Shown one piece after another: positions 26,991 through 35,692 of a stretch of DNA of 64,000 bases; position 1 is the first letter of the stretch; each line of letters opens with the position of its first letter. This DNA comes from DATBRV01 sp036560145. Lineage in GTDB: Bacteria > Myxococcota_A > UBA9160 > SMWR01. Position numbers and translations under genes: made by a program. The DNA is taken from assembly GCA_036560145.1 (NCBI GenBank), contig DATBRV010000127.1, positions 11,398-75,397 of the forward strand, given 5' to 3'. The notes under the pieces are model-generated. The model worked only from the letters and a program-made list of their open reading frames with translations. It had not been told where the DNA came from and ran no database searches.

Positions 26991-28042
26991 TGCCCGCAGG
27001 CGCGCTCGACCCGACCGCGCGTCTGCTGCGCGCCTGCCGGGGCGAATCGGTGGACCGGCCGCCGGTCTGGCTGATGCGCCAGGCCGGCCGCTACCTGCCC
27101 GAGTATCGCCGCGTGCGCGAGCAGCTCTCCTTCCTGGAGCTCTGCCGCGACGTCGACCGCGCGGCCGAGGTGTCGCTCCAGCCGCTGCGCCTGGTCGGCA
27201 CCGAGGCGGTGATCTTCTTCTCCGACATCTTCGTGCCGATCGCCGGCCTCGGCGTCGAGTTCGACTTCCGGCCCGGCCCGGTGGTGGCCGAGCCGATCCG
27301 CTCGCTCGCCCAGGTCGAACGCCTCTGCGAGGCCGATCCCCGCGAGTCCGTCCCGTTCGTCTTCGAGATCCTGCGCCGGCTGCGCCGCGAGCTGGCGGAC
27401 GAGCGCGTGCCCCTGATCGGGTTTGCCGGCGCGCCCTTCACGCTCGCCGCCTACCTCGTGGAAGGCCGCGGCAGCAAGGAGTTCTCGGCCATCAAGCGGA
27501 TGATGCTGCGCGCGCCCGAGGTGCTGCGCGCGCTCCAGGCGCGGCTCACGACGCTGGTGGTCGACTACCTGAACGCTCAGATCGAGGCCGGCGCCCAGGT
27601 GGTGCAGCTCTTCGACACCTGGGCGGGCCTGCTGGGCCCCGAGGAGTACGCGGAGTGGGTGCTGCCGGTCCACCGAGAGATCGCAGCGAAGCTCGACCGC
27701 GCCCGCGCCCCGCTGATCCTCTACGTGAGGGGTGGCGCGCATGTGCTCGAATCCCTGTTCGATTCGGGCGCCGACGTGGTCTCGCTGGACTGGCGCGTGG
27801 AGCTGGCCGCGGCCGCCCGGCAGGCGGGGCGAAGGGCGAGCCTGCAAGGCAACCTCGACCCGGCTTTTCTGTTCGCGCCGCCCGAGGCGATCGCGGCGCG
27901 CGTGCGCGCGATCGCGGCCGCTGCGGCGCCGGCGCGCGGACTGGTGCTGAACCTCGGCCATGGCTGCCTGCCCGACACCCCGGTCGAGGGCGTGCGCGCC
28001 TTCACCGATGCCGCGCGCGCGCTGGGCAGCGCATCCGCGTGA
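26990..28042 (+). CDS. hemE: Uroporphyrinogen decarboxylase
   Basis: Converts uroporphyrinogen III to coproporphyrinogen III in the haem pathway. Substrate-binding signatures PPVWLMRQAGRYLPEYR and GFAGAPFTLAAYLVEG are intact, as are VQLFDTWAG and the C-terminal LNLGHGCLPDTP. Normal length at 350 residues. It starts at ATG 26990 within the preceding gene's stop and ends in a GTGA overlap with hemN. Confidence 0.96.
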   Translation: MPAGALDPTARLLRACRGESVDRPPVWLMRQAGRYLPEYRRVREQLSFLELCRDVDRAAEVSLQPLRLVGTEAVIFFSDIFVPIAGLGVEFDFRPGPVVAEPIRSLAQVERLCEADPRESVPFVFEILRRLRRELADERVPLIGFAGAPFTLAAYLVEGRGSKEFSAIKRMMLRAPEVLRALQARLTTLVVDYLNAQIEAGAQVVQLFDTWAGLLGPEEYAEWVLPVHREIAAKLDRARAPLILYVRGGAHVLESLFDSGADVVSLDWRVELAAAARQAGRRASLQGNLDPAFLFAPPEAIAARVRAIAAAAAPARGLVLNLGHGCLPDTPVEGVRAFTDAARALGSASA

Positions 28043-29442
28043 GCGACTTCGACGCGCTCGACTGGGGCCACGTGGCCGAGATCCTGCCCCGCTACAGCGG
28101 CGAGGGTCCGCGCTACACCAGCTATCCCACCGCGCCGGTCTGGCAGGAGAGCTACGGACCCGAGCAGCACCGCGCCGAGCTCGCGCGCGAGGACGCGAGC
28201 CCCCGCGATGGGCTGGCGCTCTACGTGCACGTTCCGTTCTGCGAGAGCCTCTGCCACTTCTGCGCCTGCAACAAGGTGATCACCCGCAAGCACCAGCCGG
28301 CCATTCAATTCCTGGAGGCGGTCCGTCGCGAGATCGCGACCGTCCGCGAAGCGCTGCGGGCGCCGCGCGCGGCGACGCAGCAGCACTGGGGCGGGGGCAC
28401 GCCCACCTTCCTGTCGCCCGAGCAGCTGACCCAGCTGCATCGCAGCGTGACGCAGGCCTTTCCCATGCAGAAGGACGCCGAGGTCTCGATCGAGGTGGAT
28501 CCGCGCGTCACCACGCAGGAGCAGGTGGCGGCGCTGGCCGAGTGCGGCTTCAACCGCATCTCGATGGGCGTGCAGGATTTCGATCGCCGCGTCCAGCAGG
28601 CCATCCACCGCGAGCAATCGGTCGAGCAGACGGGGAGGCTGGTGGAGTGGTCGCGCGCGGCCGGATTCCAGAGCGTGAACTTCGACCTGATCTACGGGCT
28701 TCCCTACCAGACCGAAGCCACCTTCGCGGAGACGCTCGCGCGTGTGCTCGAGCTCGCCCCCGACCGGCTCGCGCTCTACTCCTACGCCCACGTCACCTGG
28801 CTCGCGAAGCAGCAGCGCGGCTTCGAGCGCCACGACCTGCCCGATCCCGCCAGCAAGCTGCGGATCTTCCTGTCCGCGCTGCGGCGCTTCCTGGAGGCGG
28901 GCTACCACTACATCGGCCTCGACCATTTCGCGAAGCCGGAAGACGAGCTTTCCCGGGCGCTTGCGGACCGGACACTGCGCCGGAACTTCATGGGCCACAC
29001 CACCCAGGCGGGCGCCCTGCTGCTGGGCTTCGGCCCGAGCGCGATCAGCGAGCTGCGCGGCGGCTACGCGCAGTCGTTCCGCGAGCTCGAACGCTGGCAG
29101 GAAGCGGCGCTCGCCGGGCGCCTGGCGACCCTGCGCGGGCACTCCTTCTCGGCGGACGATCTCGAGCGGCGCTGGATCATCGGCCGCATGCTCTGCCACG
29201 GAGAGCTGCGCGCCGCCGAGTTCGCGGCCGAGTTCGGGAGCGCCCTTGGCGAGCGCTACGCGCGCGAGCTGGCCGCGCTCGAGCCCGCCCTCGCCGACGG
29301 GCTCCTCACGCGCGAGCCGGACGGCAGTCTGCGGCTGACGGCGCTCGGCCGCCTGCTGGTGCGCAACGTGGCGATGGTCTTCGACGCCTATCTGCCCGAG
29401 CAGCAGCGCTCGGGGCGGCCCATCTTCAGCCGGACGGTCTGA
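28039..29442 (+). CDS. hemN: Oxygen-independent coproporphyrinogen III oxidase
   Basis: Radical-SAM enzyme of 467 residues that oxidatively decarboxylates coproporphyrinogen III. The cluster motif CESLCHFCAC supplies Cys68, Cys72 and Cys75 plus the extra Cys77 seen in true HemN. GGGTPTFLS and ISMGVQDFD...IHREQS are also diagnostic, as is the N-terminal GPRYTSYPTAPVW. This distinguishes it from HemW. I use GTG 28039, overlapping the hemE stop. Confidence 0.96.
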   Translation: MSDFDALDWGHVAEILPRYSGEGPRYTSYPTAPVWQESYGPEQHRAELAREDASPRDGLALYVHVPFCESLCHFCACNKVITRKHQPAIQFLEAVRREIATVREALRAPRAATQQHWGGGTPTFLSPEQLTQLHRSVTQAFPMQKDAEVSIEVDPRVTTQEQVAALAECGFNRISMGVQDFDRRVQQAIHREQSVEQTGRLVEWSRAAGFQSVNFDLIYGLPYQTEATFAETLARVLELAPDRLALYSYAHVTWLAKQQRGFERHDLPDPASKLRIFLSALRRFLEAGYHYIGLDHFAKPEDELSRALADRTLRRNFMGHTTQAGALLLGFGPSAISELRGGYAQSFRELERWQEAALAGRLATLRGHSFSADDLERRWIIGRMLCHGELRAAEFAAEFGSALGERYARELAALEPALADGLLTREPDGSLRLTALGRLLVRNVAMVFDAYLPEQQRSGRPIFSRTV

Positions 29443-30803
29443 TGACGGCGGCGGACGTCGGCGCGGTCGTGGTGGGGGCGGGGATCGCGGGGCTCGCGGC
29501 CGCGCTCGAGCTCCAGGACAGCGTGCGCGACGTCTTCGTGATCGACGCCGGCGACCGCCCCGGCGGCGTGATGCGCACGGACCACGTCTCGGGCTACGTG
29601 ATCGAGCGCGGGCCGAACACCATCCAGATCAAGGCGCCTCTCTTGCGCCTTCTGACCCGGTTCGGCCTGCGCGACGCACTGCTGGCCGCCCAGCCCGCGA
29701 GCCGGCTCCGCTTCGTCTATCGCGACCGCGCGCTGCTGCCGGTTCCGATGACGCCGCTCGGCTTCGCGCGCACGCGTCTGCTCTCGACGCGGGGCAAGCT
29801 GCGCCTGCTCTCCGAGCCGCTGCGCTTCCGGCGCGACGCCACCGGCGAGAGCGTGGCGGCCTTCGCCGGGCGACGCTTCGGCGACGAGGCGGTGGCCCGG
29901 CTGATCGGTCCCTTCCTCACCGGCGTCTACGCGGGCGACGAGCACGAGCTCGGCGCCGAGGCCGTGCTGGGAAGCCTCGTCGAGCACGAGCGGCGCTTCG
30001 GATCCGTCGCGATCGGCCTGCTCGGAAGCGCACTGGCCCGCCGCCGCGAGCGCGGCCTCAGCGGCAGCTTCTCGGCGCTGCAAGGGCTCGGCCCCTTCGC
30101 GCGGCGCCTGGCCGAGCGCCTGTTCGATCCGCCCGCGCTGGGGGCGCGGATGGTCGCTCTGGCACGGGATGGCGCGCGCTGGCGCGTGTCGGTCTCGAGC
30201 CCCAGCGGCGAGAGCGAGATGCGCACGCCGCGGGTCGTGATCGCGACGGGCGCCGGCGAAGCGGCGGAATTCCTGCGCGCCACCCACGCCGAGCTGGCGG
30301 ACGCGCTCGCCGGGATCGCCTATGCCCCGATCGTCGGCGTCCCGGTGGGGGTGGATCCCGCGCGGGTCGCGCGCAAGATCGAGGGGTTCGGATTCCTGGT
30401 GCCCGGCGACCAGGAGATCCCGCTGCTCGGCTGCCTCTTCATGAGCAAGCTGTTCCCGGGCCGCGCGCCGGCCGGCCGCGAGCTGCTGCACTGCATGCTG
30501 GGCGGCCGCCGCTATCCCGAGGCGATCGACCTCTCGGACGACGTCCTGCACAAGCGCGTGCACGCCGACCTCGAGAAAACGCTCGGCCTGCGCGAATCGC
30601 CGCAGCTGCTCGGCGTCACCCGCTGGCCCCGCGCGATCCCGCAGCCGGACGGCGGCCATCCGCGCCGGGTCGCCGGCATTCGCCAGCACCTCGAGGGGCT
30701 CCCCGGCCTCGCGCTGGCGGGGGCGTATCTGGATGGCGTGGCGGTGTCGGACGCAGCGGCCTCGGGGATCGCCGCGGCCGCGCGTCTCACCGCCCGGGGC
30801 TAG
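29442..30803 (+). CDS. hemY: Protoporphyrinogen oxidase, FAD (HemY) type
   Basis: FAD flavoprotein of 453 residues that oxidises protoporphyrinogen IX. It has the dinucleotide motif VVGAGIAGLAAALEL, then DAGDRPGGVMRT and RGPNTIQ, plus GSFSALQGLGPFARRLAER and a C-terminal FAD block GLALAGAYLDGVAVSDAAASG. The N-terminus is chosen at ATG 29442, overlapping hemN by one base. Third gene of hemE-hemN-hemY. The mix of an anaerobic HemN and oxygen-using HemY suggests haem synthesis at varying oxygen, as an inference. Confidence 0.93.
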   Translation: MTAADVGAVVVGAGIAGLAAALELQDSVRDVFVIDAGDRPGGVMRTDHVSGYVIERGPNTIQIKAPLLRLLTRFGLRDALLAAQPASRLRFVYRDRALLPVPMTPLGFARTRLLSTRGKLRLLSEPLRFRRDATGESVAAFAGRRFGDEAVARLIGPFLTGVYAGDEHELGAEAVLGSLVEHERRFGSVAIGLLGSALARRRERGLSGSFSALQGLGPFARRLAERLFDPPALGARMVALARDGARWRVSVSSPSGESEMRTPRVVIATGAGEAAEFLRATHAELADALAGIAYAPIVGVPVGVDPARVARKIEGFGFLVPGDQEIPLLGCLFMSKLFPGRAPAGRELLHCMLGGRRYPEAIDLSDDVLHKRVHADLEKTLGLRESPQLLGVTRWPRAIPQPDGGHPRRVAGIRQHLEGLPGLALAGAYLDGVAVSDAAASGIAAAARLTARG

Positions 30804-31819
30804 CTCTCGAGCATCACCTTGCACTGGGTGGTCGGCTGCTGGAGGGCCGCGAAGGCCGCGGGCAGCTGCGCGAGAGCCACCACGTCGGTGATCATCGGCC
30901 CGCCCGCGATCCGCCCGGCGGCCAGCATGTCGAGCGTGAGCTGGAAATCCTGCCGGCGATAGCCGACTACGAAGCGAAGACTGATCTCCTTCACGATCGC
31001 GAACATCGGGAAGATCATGTCGGGCTGCATGCAGACGCCGACCACCACGATCCGGCCGCGCGGCGGCGCGAGCAGCACGCATTGCTGGATCATGCCCGGG
31101 ACGCCGACGCATTCGAAGATCACGTCGGGAGGCGCTCCGGCGGCCTTCAGGAAGGCGGCGCCCGGGATCTCCTGCGCGGGGTCGATCACGTGGGTGGCGC
31201 CGAAGCGCTCCGCGAGCGTGCGCCGGCCCGGAGCCTTCTCGCTCACCATCACCGTGCGCGCGCCGAAGAAGCGCGCCCACACCGAAGTGGCGAGCCCGAT
31301 CGGACCGGCGCCGAGCACCAGCACGTTCGCGCCGGGCTCGAGCCGCGCCTCGTGCACGGCGTGCAAGCCCACCGAGAGCGGCTCGACCAGCGCGCCCTCG
31401 CGATAGCCCACCGCTTCCGGGAGCCGCAGCGTCTCGCCCGCGCCCACCTTCACGAACTCGGCGTAGGCGCCGGGCGCCACGCCGAGGCCGGTGGGCACGA
31501 TCTGCGCGCAGCGCATCCCGTCGCCCGAGAGGCAGGCGTGGCAGCGGCCGCAGCCGATGTAGGGCAGGGCGCAGACGCGCTCGCCCACCCGCCACTCGCG
31601 GGCTGCCTCGCGGCCCACCTCGACCACCTCGCCCGCGAACTCGTGCCCCATCACGCTGCCGGCCGGGAGGCCCGGAGGCAGCGAAGCCGCGTGCAGGTCC
31701 GAGCCGCAGATGCCGCAGGCCTTCACGCGCAACACCAGCTCCGAAGCGCCCGGCTTCGGGTCGGGAAGCTCGGCGATCTCGAGCGGCTTTCCGAGCGCCC
31801 GGAAGACTGCGGCCTGCAT
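30800..31819 (-). CDS. Zinc-dependent alcohol dehydrogenase (MDR family)
   Basis: NAD(P)-dependent medium-chain dehydrogenase of 339 residues. Catalytic zinc ligands Cys38 (GICGSD), His59 and Glu60 (GHEF) and the structural-zinc cysteines 90, 93, 96 and 104 (GCGRCHACLSGDGMRC) are present. The Rossmann motif is LGAGPIG. Closest in style to sorbitol/threonine-type dehydrogenases, but the substrate is not evident. Its stop overlaps the convergent hemY stop by 4 bases. Confidence 0.9.
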   Translation of the reverse strand: MQAAVFRALGKPLEIAELPDPKPGASELVLRVKACGICGSDLHAASLPPGLPAGSVMGHEFAGEVVEVGREAAREWRVGERVCALPYIGCGRCHACLSGDGMRCAQIVPTGLGVAPGAYAEFVKVGAGETLRLPEAVGYREGALVEPLSVGLHAVHEARLEPGANVLVLGAGPIGLATSVWARFFGARTVMVSEKAPGRRTLAERFGATHVIDPAQEIPGAAFLKAAGAPPDVIFECVGVPGMIQQCVLLAPPRGRIVVVGVCMQPDMIFPMFAIVKEISLRFVVGYRRQDFQLTLDMLAAGRIAGGPMITDVVALAQLPAAFAALQQPTTQCKVMLES

Positions 31820-31920
31820 GCGGGCTCCATCCTCGCGGGCTGCGGAAACTTGACAGGCGGGTGCATCCCAAGTCTAGTTTCGGTCCGCGCGCCGCGCATG
31901 CTGCGCTGGAAGGAGCTCCC

Positions 31921-33102
31921 ATGGTCGGCCCGCGCCTTCGTTTCGGCATCTTCCTCGCGCCCTTCCATCCCGTGCACGAGAACCCCACCGCCGCACTCGA
32001 CCGCGATATGACGCTGGTCGAGCACCTCGACCGGCTCGGCTACGACGAGGCCTGGATCGGCGAGCACCACAGCGCCGGCTACGAGATCATCGCCTCGCCG
32101 GAGATCTTCATCGCGGCGGCGGCCGAGCGGACCCGCCACCTCAAGCTGGGCACCGGCGTCTCCTCGCTCCCCTATCACCACCCCCTGATGCTGGCCGATC
32201 GGATCATGCAGCTCGACCACATGACGCGCGGGCGCGTGATGTTCGGGATGGGGCCGGGCGCGCTGCCCAGCGACGCCTTCATGATGGGGATCGACGTCCA
32301 GAAGCAGCGCGATCGCATGGACGAGGCGATCGGCGTCCTGGTGCCGCTGCTGCGCGGCGAGACCGTCACGCACAAGGCGGACTGGTTCGAGCTGTGCGAC
32401 GCCCGGCTCCAGCTGACTCCCTACTCGCGGCCGCACGTCGAGATGTGCGTCGCCTCGCAGATCTCCCCCGCCGGCGCGCGCGCGGCCGGCAAGCACGGGC
32501 TCGGCCTGCTCTCGATCGGCGCCACCAGCGCGGGCGGATTCAACATGCTCGCGGGCAACTGGCAGATCGCCGAAGACAAGGCGCGTGAGCACGGCAAGCA
32601 GATGCAGCGCGAGGCCTGGCGCCTGGTCGGCCCCATGCACGTCGCCGAGACGCGGGAGAAGGCGCGCGAAAACGTCCGCTTCGGTCTGGCCGACTGGCTG
32701 CGCTACTTCCAGGAGGTGGCGGCGCTCCCACTGGCGCCTCCTGGAAAGCTCGAGGACGCCGTGGACGCGCTGATCGCCTCGGGCTTCGCCGTGATCGGCG
32801 ATCCCGACGACGCGGCCGCGCAGCTCGAGCGGCTGGTCGCGCAGTCGGGCGGCTTCGGCTGCTTCCTCCAGATGGCGGTGAACTGGGCGGACTTCCCGGC
32901 CACGCTGCGCAGCTACGAATTGATCGCACGTTATGTCATGCCGCGCTTCCAGGGCAGCAACGACGCGCGCCGCGAGAGCATGGAGTGGGCCACCAAGAAC
33001 CGGCCCCGCTTCATGGGCGCCATGGTGCAGGCGATCGGGAGCGAGCTCCAGAAACACACCAACGAGCTGGCTGCGCGCAAGAAGCCGAACTCCGAGAGCT
33101 GA
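31921..33102 (+). CDS. Luciferase-like (LLM) flavin-dependent monooxygenase
   Basis: Bacterial-luciferase-fold monooxygenase of 393 residues that would use reduced flavin and oxygen. Motifs: RFGIFLAPFHP, YDEAWIGEHHSAGYEIIASPEIFIAAAAERT and LKLGTGVSSLPYHHPLMLADR, with GRVMFGMGPGALPSDA. ATG 31921 follows GGAAGGAG; the longer frame from 31861 is less likely. Substrate unknown. The FAD enzyme 7 bases downstream may act in the same route. Confidence 0.88.
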   Translation: MVGPRLRFGIFLAPFHPVHENPTAALDRDMTLVEHLDRLGYDEAWIGEHHSAGYEIIASPEIFIAAAAERTRHLKLGTGVSSLPYHHPLMLADRIMQLDHMTRGRVMFGMGPGALPSDAFMMGIDVQKQRDRMDEAIGVLVPLLRGETVTHKADWFELCDARLQLTPYSRPHVEMCVASQISPAGARAAGKHGLGLLSIGATSAGGFNMLAGNWQIAEDKAREHGKQMQREAWRLVGPMHVAETREKARENVRFGLADWLRYFQEVAALPLAPPGKLEDAVDALIASGFAVIGDPDDAAAQLERLVAQSGGFGCFLQMAVNWADFPATLRSYELIARYVMPRFQGSNDARRESMEWATKNRPRFMGAMVQAIGSELQKHTNELAARKKPNSES

Positions 33103-33109
33103 GTCGGGC

Positions 33110-34600
33110 GTGCAGGCTCACCCGGAGCACGTCGTCGTGATCGGCGGGAGCGTCGCCGGGCTCGCGGCTGCGCTCGCGCTGGCGGGCTCCGGGCGCCGCG
33201 TGACGGTGCTCGAGCGCGACGCGGCGCCGCTCCCCGCCACGCCCCTCGAGGCCTTCCAAAGCTGGCAGCGGCCGGGCGCACCGCAGACGCGCCACGCGCA
33301 CGCATTCCTCTCGCGGCTGCGGAACCTGTTGCGCGACCGGGCCCCCGAGCTGCTCGCGAAGCTGCTCGCCGCGGGCGCGGAGGAGCTGCGTTTCGCGCAG
33401 ATGCTGCCGCCGGCGCTGCGCGGCATCCCGCTGCTCCCCGAAGACGAAGATCTCACCCTGCTCGCCTGCCGGCGCAGCACCTTCGAATGGTGCCTGCGCC
33501 GGCACATCGCCGAGGCAGGACTGGCCGAGCTCGAGGACGGCGTCAAAGTGACCGGGCTGCTGGGGACCGCGGGCCCGGCGCCGCGCGTGACCGGGGTGCG
33601 CCTGCGCGGGCCGGACGGGAGCCAGCGCACGCTCGCGGCGGACCTCGTGATCGACGCCTCGGGGCGTCGCTCGCAGCTCCCGGCCTGGCTCGCCGCGCTG
33701 GGCGCTCCCGAGCTCGCCAGCCAGTCGGCGCCCTGCGGCATCTTCTACAGCTCGCGCTTCTATCAGCTGCAGGGCGGAGTCGCTCCGCCCGCGGCCCTCG
33801 GCCTGATCGCGGCCGACCTCGGCTATCTCAAGTACGCGATCTTCCCCGGCGACTCGCGCATCTTCTCGCTGACGCTCGCCGCCAGCCCCGACGATGCGCC
33901 GCTGCGCGCCGTGATGCGCCCGGAAGCCTTCACGGCCGTGGCGGAGGCCCTGCCCGCGATCCCGGAGTGGATCGATCCCCACGTCTCGCAGCCCGTCTCG
34001 GACGTGCACACCCTCTCCAGCCTGCGCGGGACGCGTCGCTTCCCGGTGGCAGGCGGAGAGCCGGTGGCGCTCGGCGTGGCGGCGATCGGCGACGCGCTGA
34101 TCCACACCAACCCGATCGTGGGGCGCGGCTGCTCGCTCGCCTTCGTGCATGCCTGGCTGCTGGCGGACGCGCTGTGCGAGCACGCCGGCGACGCCCGGGA
34201 CTTCGCGCTCGCGCTCGACGCCGCGGTGACCCGGGAGATCGTCCCCTGGTACGAGGCGCAGCGCGTGCAGGACGCCGACGCCATCGCGGTCGGCGAGCTC
34301 CAGCGCCGGGGCGGCGATCCGTTCCGCTTTGAGCGGCCCGACGGCAGCGTCGATCTGCAGGCGTACATCCGGGCCGTGGTGCGCGATGGGCTGATCCCGG
34401 CGCTCGGCGAGGACGCCCTCGTGCTGCGCGCGTTCCTGCGCATGTTCAACCTGCTGGCGCCTCCCCAGGAGATCTTCCAGAGGCCGGAGATCTTCTCGCG
34501 GGTGCTCGCCAGCTTCGCGCGCCGCGGCGAGCGCCAGCCGGTCGCCGTCGGCCCCCCGCGCGATGCGCTGCTCGCGCGCCTCGAGCGGGTGGCGGCCTAG
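33110..34600 (+). CDS. FAD-dependent oxidoreductase/monooxygenase
   Basis: Flavoprotein of 496 residues. It opens with VVVIGGSVAGLAAALALAGSGRRVTVLERD (GxGxxG variant with Ser) and has DASGRRSQLPAW and the second FAD motif VALGVAAIGDALIHTNPIVGRGCSLAFVHAW, as in aromatic-ring hydroxylases and geranylgeranyl-reductase-like enzymes. GTG 33110 gives the FAD motif at the very N-terminus. Convergent with hemH, stops overlapping by 4 bases. Substrate unknown. Confidence 0.85.
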   Translation: MQAHPEHVVVIGGSVAGLAAALALAGSGRRVTVLERDAAPLPATPLEAFQSWQRPGAPQTRHAHAFLSRLRNLLRDRAPELLAKLLAAGAEELRFAQMLPPALRGIPLLPEDEDLTLLACRRSTFEWCLRRHIAEAGLAELEDGVKVTGLLGTAGPAPRVTGVRLRGPDGSQRTLAADLVIDASGRRSQLPAWLAALGAPELASQSAPCGIFYSSRFYQLQGGVAPPAALGLIAADLGYLKYAIFPGDSRIFSLTLAASPDDAPLRAVMRPEAFTAVAEALPAIPEWIDPHVSQPVSDVHTLSSLRGTRRFPVAGGEPVALGVAAIGDALIHTNPIVGRGCSLAFVHAWLLADALCEHAGDARDFALALDAAVTREIVPWYEAQRVQDADAIAVGELQRRGGDPFRFERPDGSVDLQAYIRAVVRDGLIPALGEDALVLRAFLRMFNLLAPPQEIFQRPEIFSRVLASFARRGERQPVAVGPPRDALLARLERVAA

Positions 34601-35673
34601 CTTTGGTGAACTTCACTCGCCTGCGGCTCGCTGCGCGCTCCGCTTGCGGCTGAGGCTTCCTGGATCCAGCCGGCGAGCGCGCGCACCCACACAGGCTGGG
34701 CGTTGAGCGAGGGAACCAGCAGCAGCTCTTCGCCGCCCAGCGAGCGCCACTGGTCGCGAGCGCGGATTCCGATCTCCTCGAGCGTCTCCAGACAATCGGC
34801 CACGAAGGCGGGGCAGAGGACGGCCAGCCGGCGGTGCCCGCGGGCGGCCAGTTCGGGGAGCAGCAGATCGGTGTAGGGCTTGATCCAGGGCGTGCGCCCG
34901 AGCCGCGACTGGAACGAGGTGGTGTAGCGCTCGCGCTCGAGCTTCAGCTCCGCCGCCAGCGCGCGGGTGGTGGCGAAGCAGTGGGCGCGGTAGCAGTCGC
35001 GGTTCGCGGAGCCGACCGCGTCGCAGCAGTCCGCGCTCGCGAAGCAGTGACGGCCGCTGCGATCCAGCTTCGCCACCTGCCGCTCCGGGAGCCCGTGGTA
35101 GCTGAAGAGCACGAAGTCCGGCCGGAAGGAAGCGAGCCGCTCGCGCGCGATCTGGTTCCAGGCCGCGCTGAACTCGGGCCGATCGTAGAAGGCGCCGAGG
35201 GTCTCGAGCGCGGGGAGGCTTCCCAGACGCGCGTGCTCACGGGCGAGCTTCTCGAGCGCCGAGCCGGTCGCGGCGGTCGAGTATTGCGGGAAGAGGGGCA
35301 GGGCGATCAGGCGCGCGGGCGCGCGGGCCGCGAGCTTGCCCAGGGCCTCGCGGATCGCGGGCGCTCCGTACCGCATGCCGAGCTCGACCGCGTAGCCGGG
35401 CCCCAGCTCGGCGGCGAGCGCGCCCGCCAGCGCTCGCCCATTCACGAGCAGGGGGGAGCCCTCGGGCCCCCAGATCTTCTGGTAGGCCTGCGCGGAGCGC
35501 CGTGGCCGGAAGGGCAGGATCACCAGCTCGAGCAGCAAGAACCGGAGTGGCGCCGGCATGTCGAGCACCAGCGGATCGCCGAGGAACTCGCGCAGATACC
35601 GGCGCACGTCTCTCGGCCTGGGCGAGCGCGGGGTTCCCAGGTTCACCAGCAGGACGCCGATCGGGCCCATCAT
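34597..35673 (-). CDS. hemH: Ferrochelatase with internal [2Fe-2S]-type cysteine motif
   Basis: Inserts Fe2+ into protoporphyrin IX. Protein of 358 residues with GVLLVNLGTP, catalytic His193 in SYHGLPERQ and a late Glu in CLETLEEI. An internal cysteine set C-x5-CC-x9-C (Cys210, 216, 217, 227) matches the class of bacterial ferrochelatases with an internally ligated [2Fe-2S] cluster, first known from myxobacteria. The last 17 or so residues come from a dispersed repeat and are absent from normal HemH. The gene follows pcs on the same strand by 19 bases. ATG 35673 or 35670. Confidence 0.93.
   Translation of the reverse strand: MMGPIGVLLVNLGTPRSPRPRDVRRYLREFLGDPLVLDMPAPLRFLLLELVILPFRPRRSAQAYQKIWGPEGSPLLVNGRALAGALAAELGPGYAVELGMRYGAPAIREALGKLAARAPARLIALPLFPQYSTAATGSALEKLAREHARLGSLPALETLGAFYDRPEFSAAWNQIARERLASFRPDFVLFSYHGLPERQVAKLDRSGRHCFASADCCDAVGSANRDCYRAHCFATTRALAAELKLERERYTTSFQSRLGRTPWIKPYTDLLLPELAARGHRRLAVLCPAFVADCLETLEEIGIRARDQWRSLGGEELLLVPSLNAQPVWVRALAGWIQEASAASGARSEPQASEVHQS
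34606..34650 (-). repeat. Dispersed repeat, locus C (inside hemH 3' end)
   Basis: Single copy GTGAACTTCACTCGCCTGCG followed by GCTCGCTGCGCGCTCCGCTTGCGGC. It lies within the hemH frame and is read on the minus strand as ASGARSEPQASEVH plus Gln-Ser before the stop. Same core as loci A, B, D and E. Confidence 0.85.
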
Positions 35674-35692
35674 CAACGCTCTTCGCCCTGCA

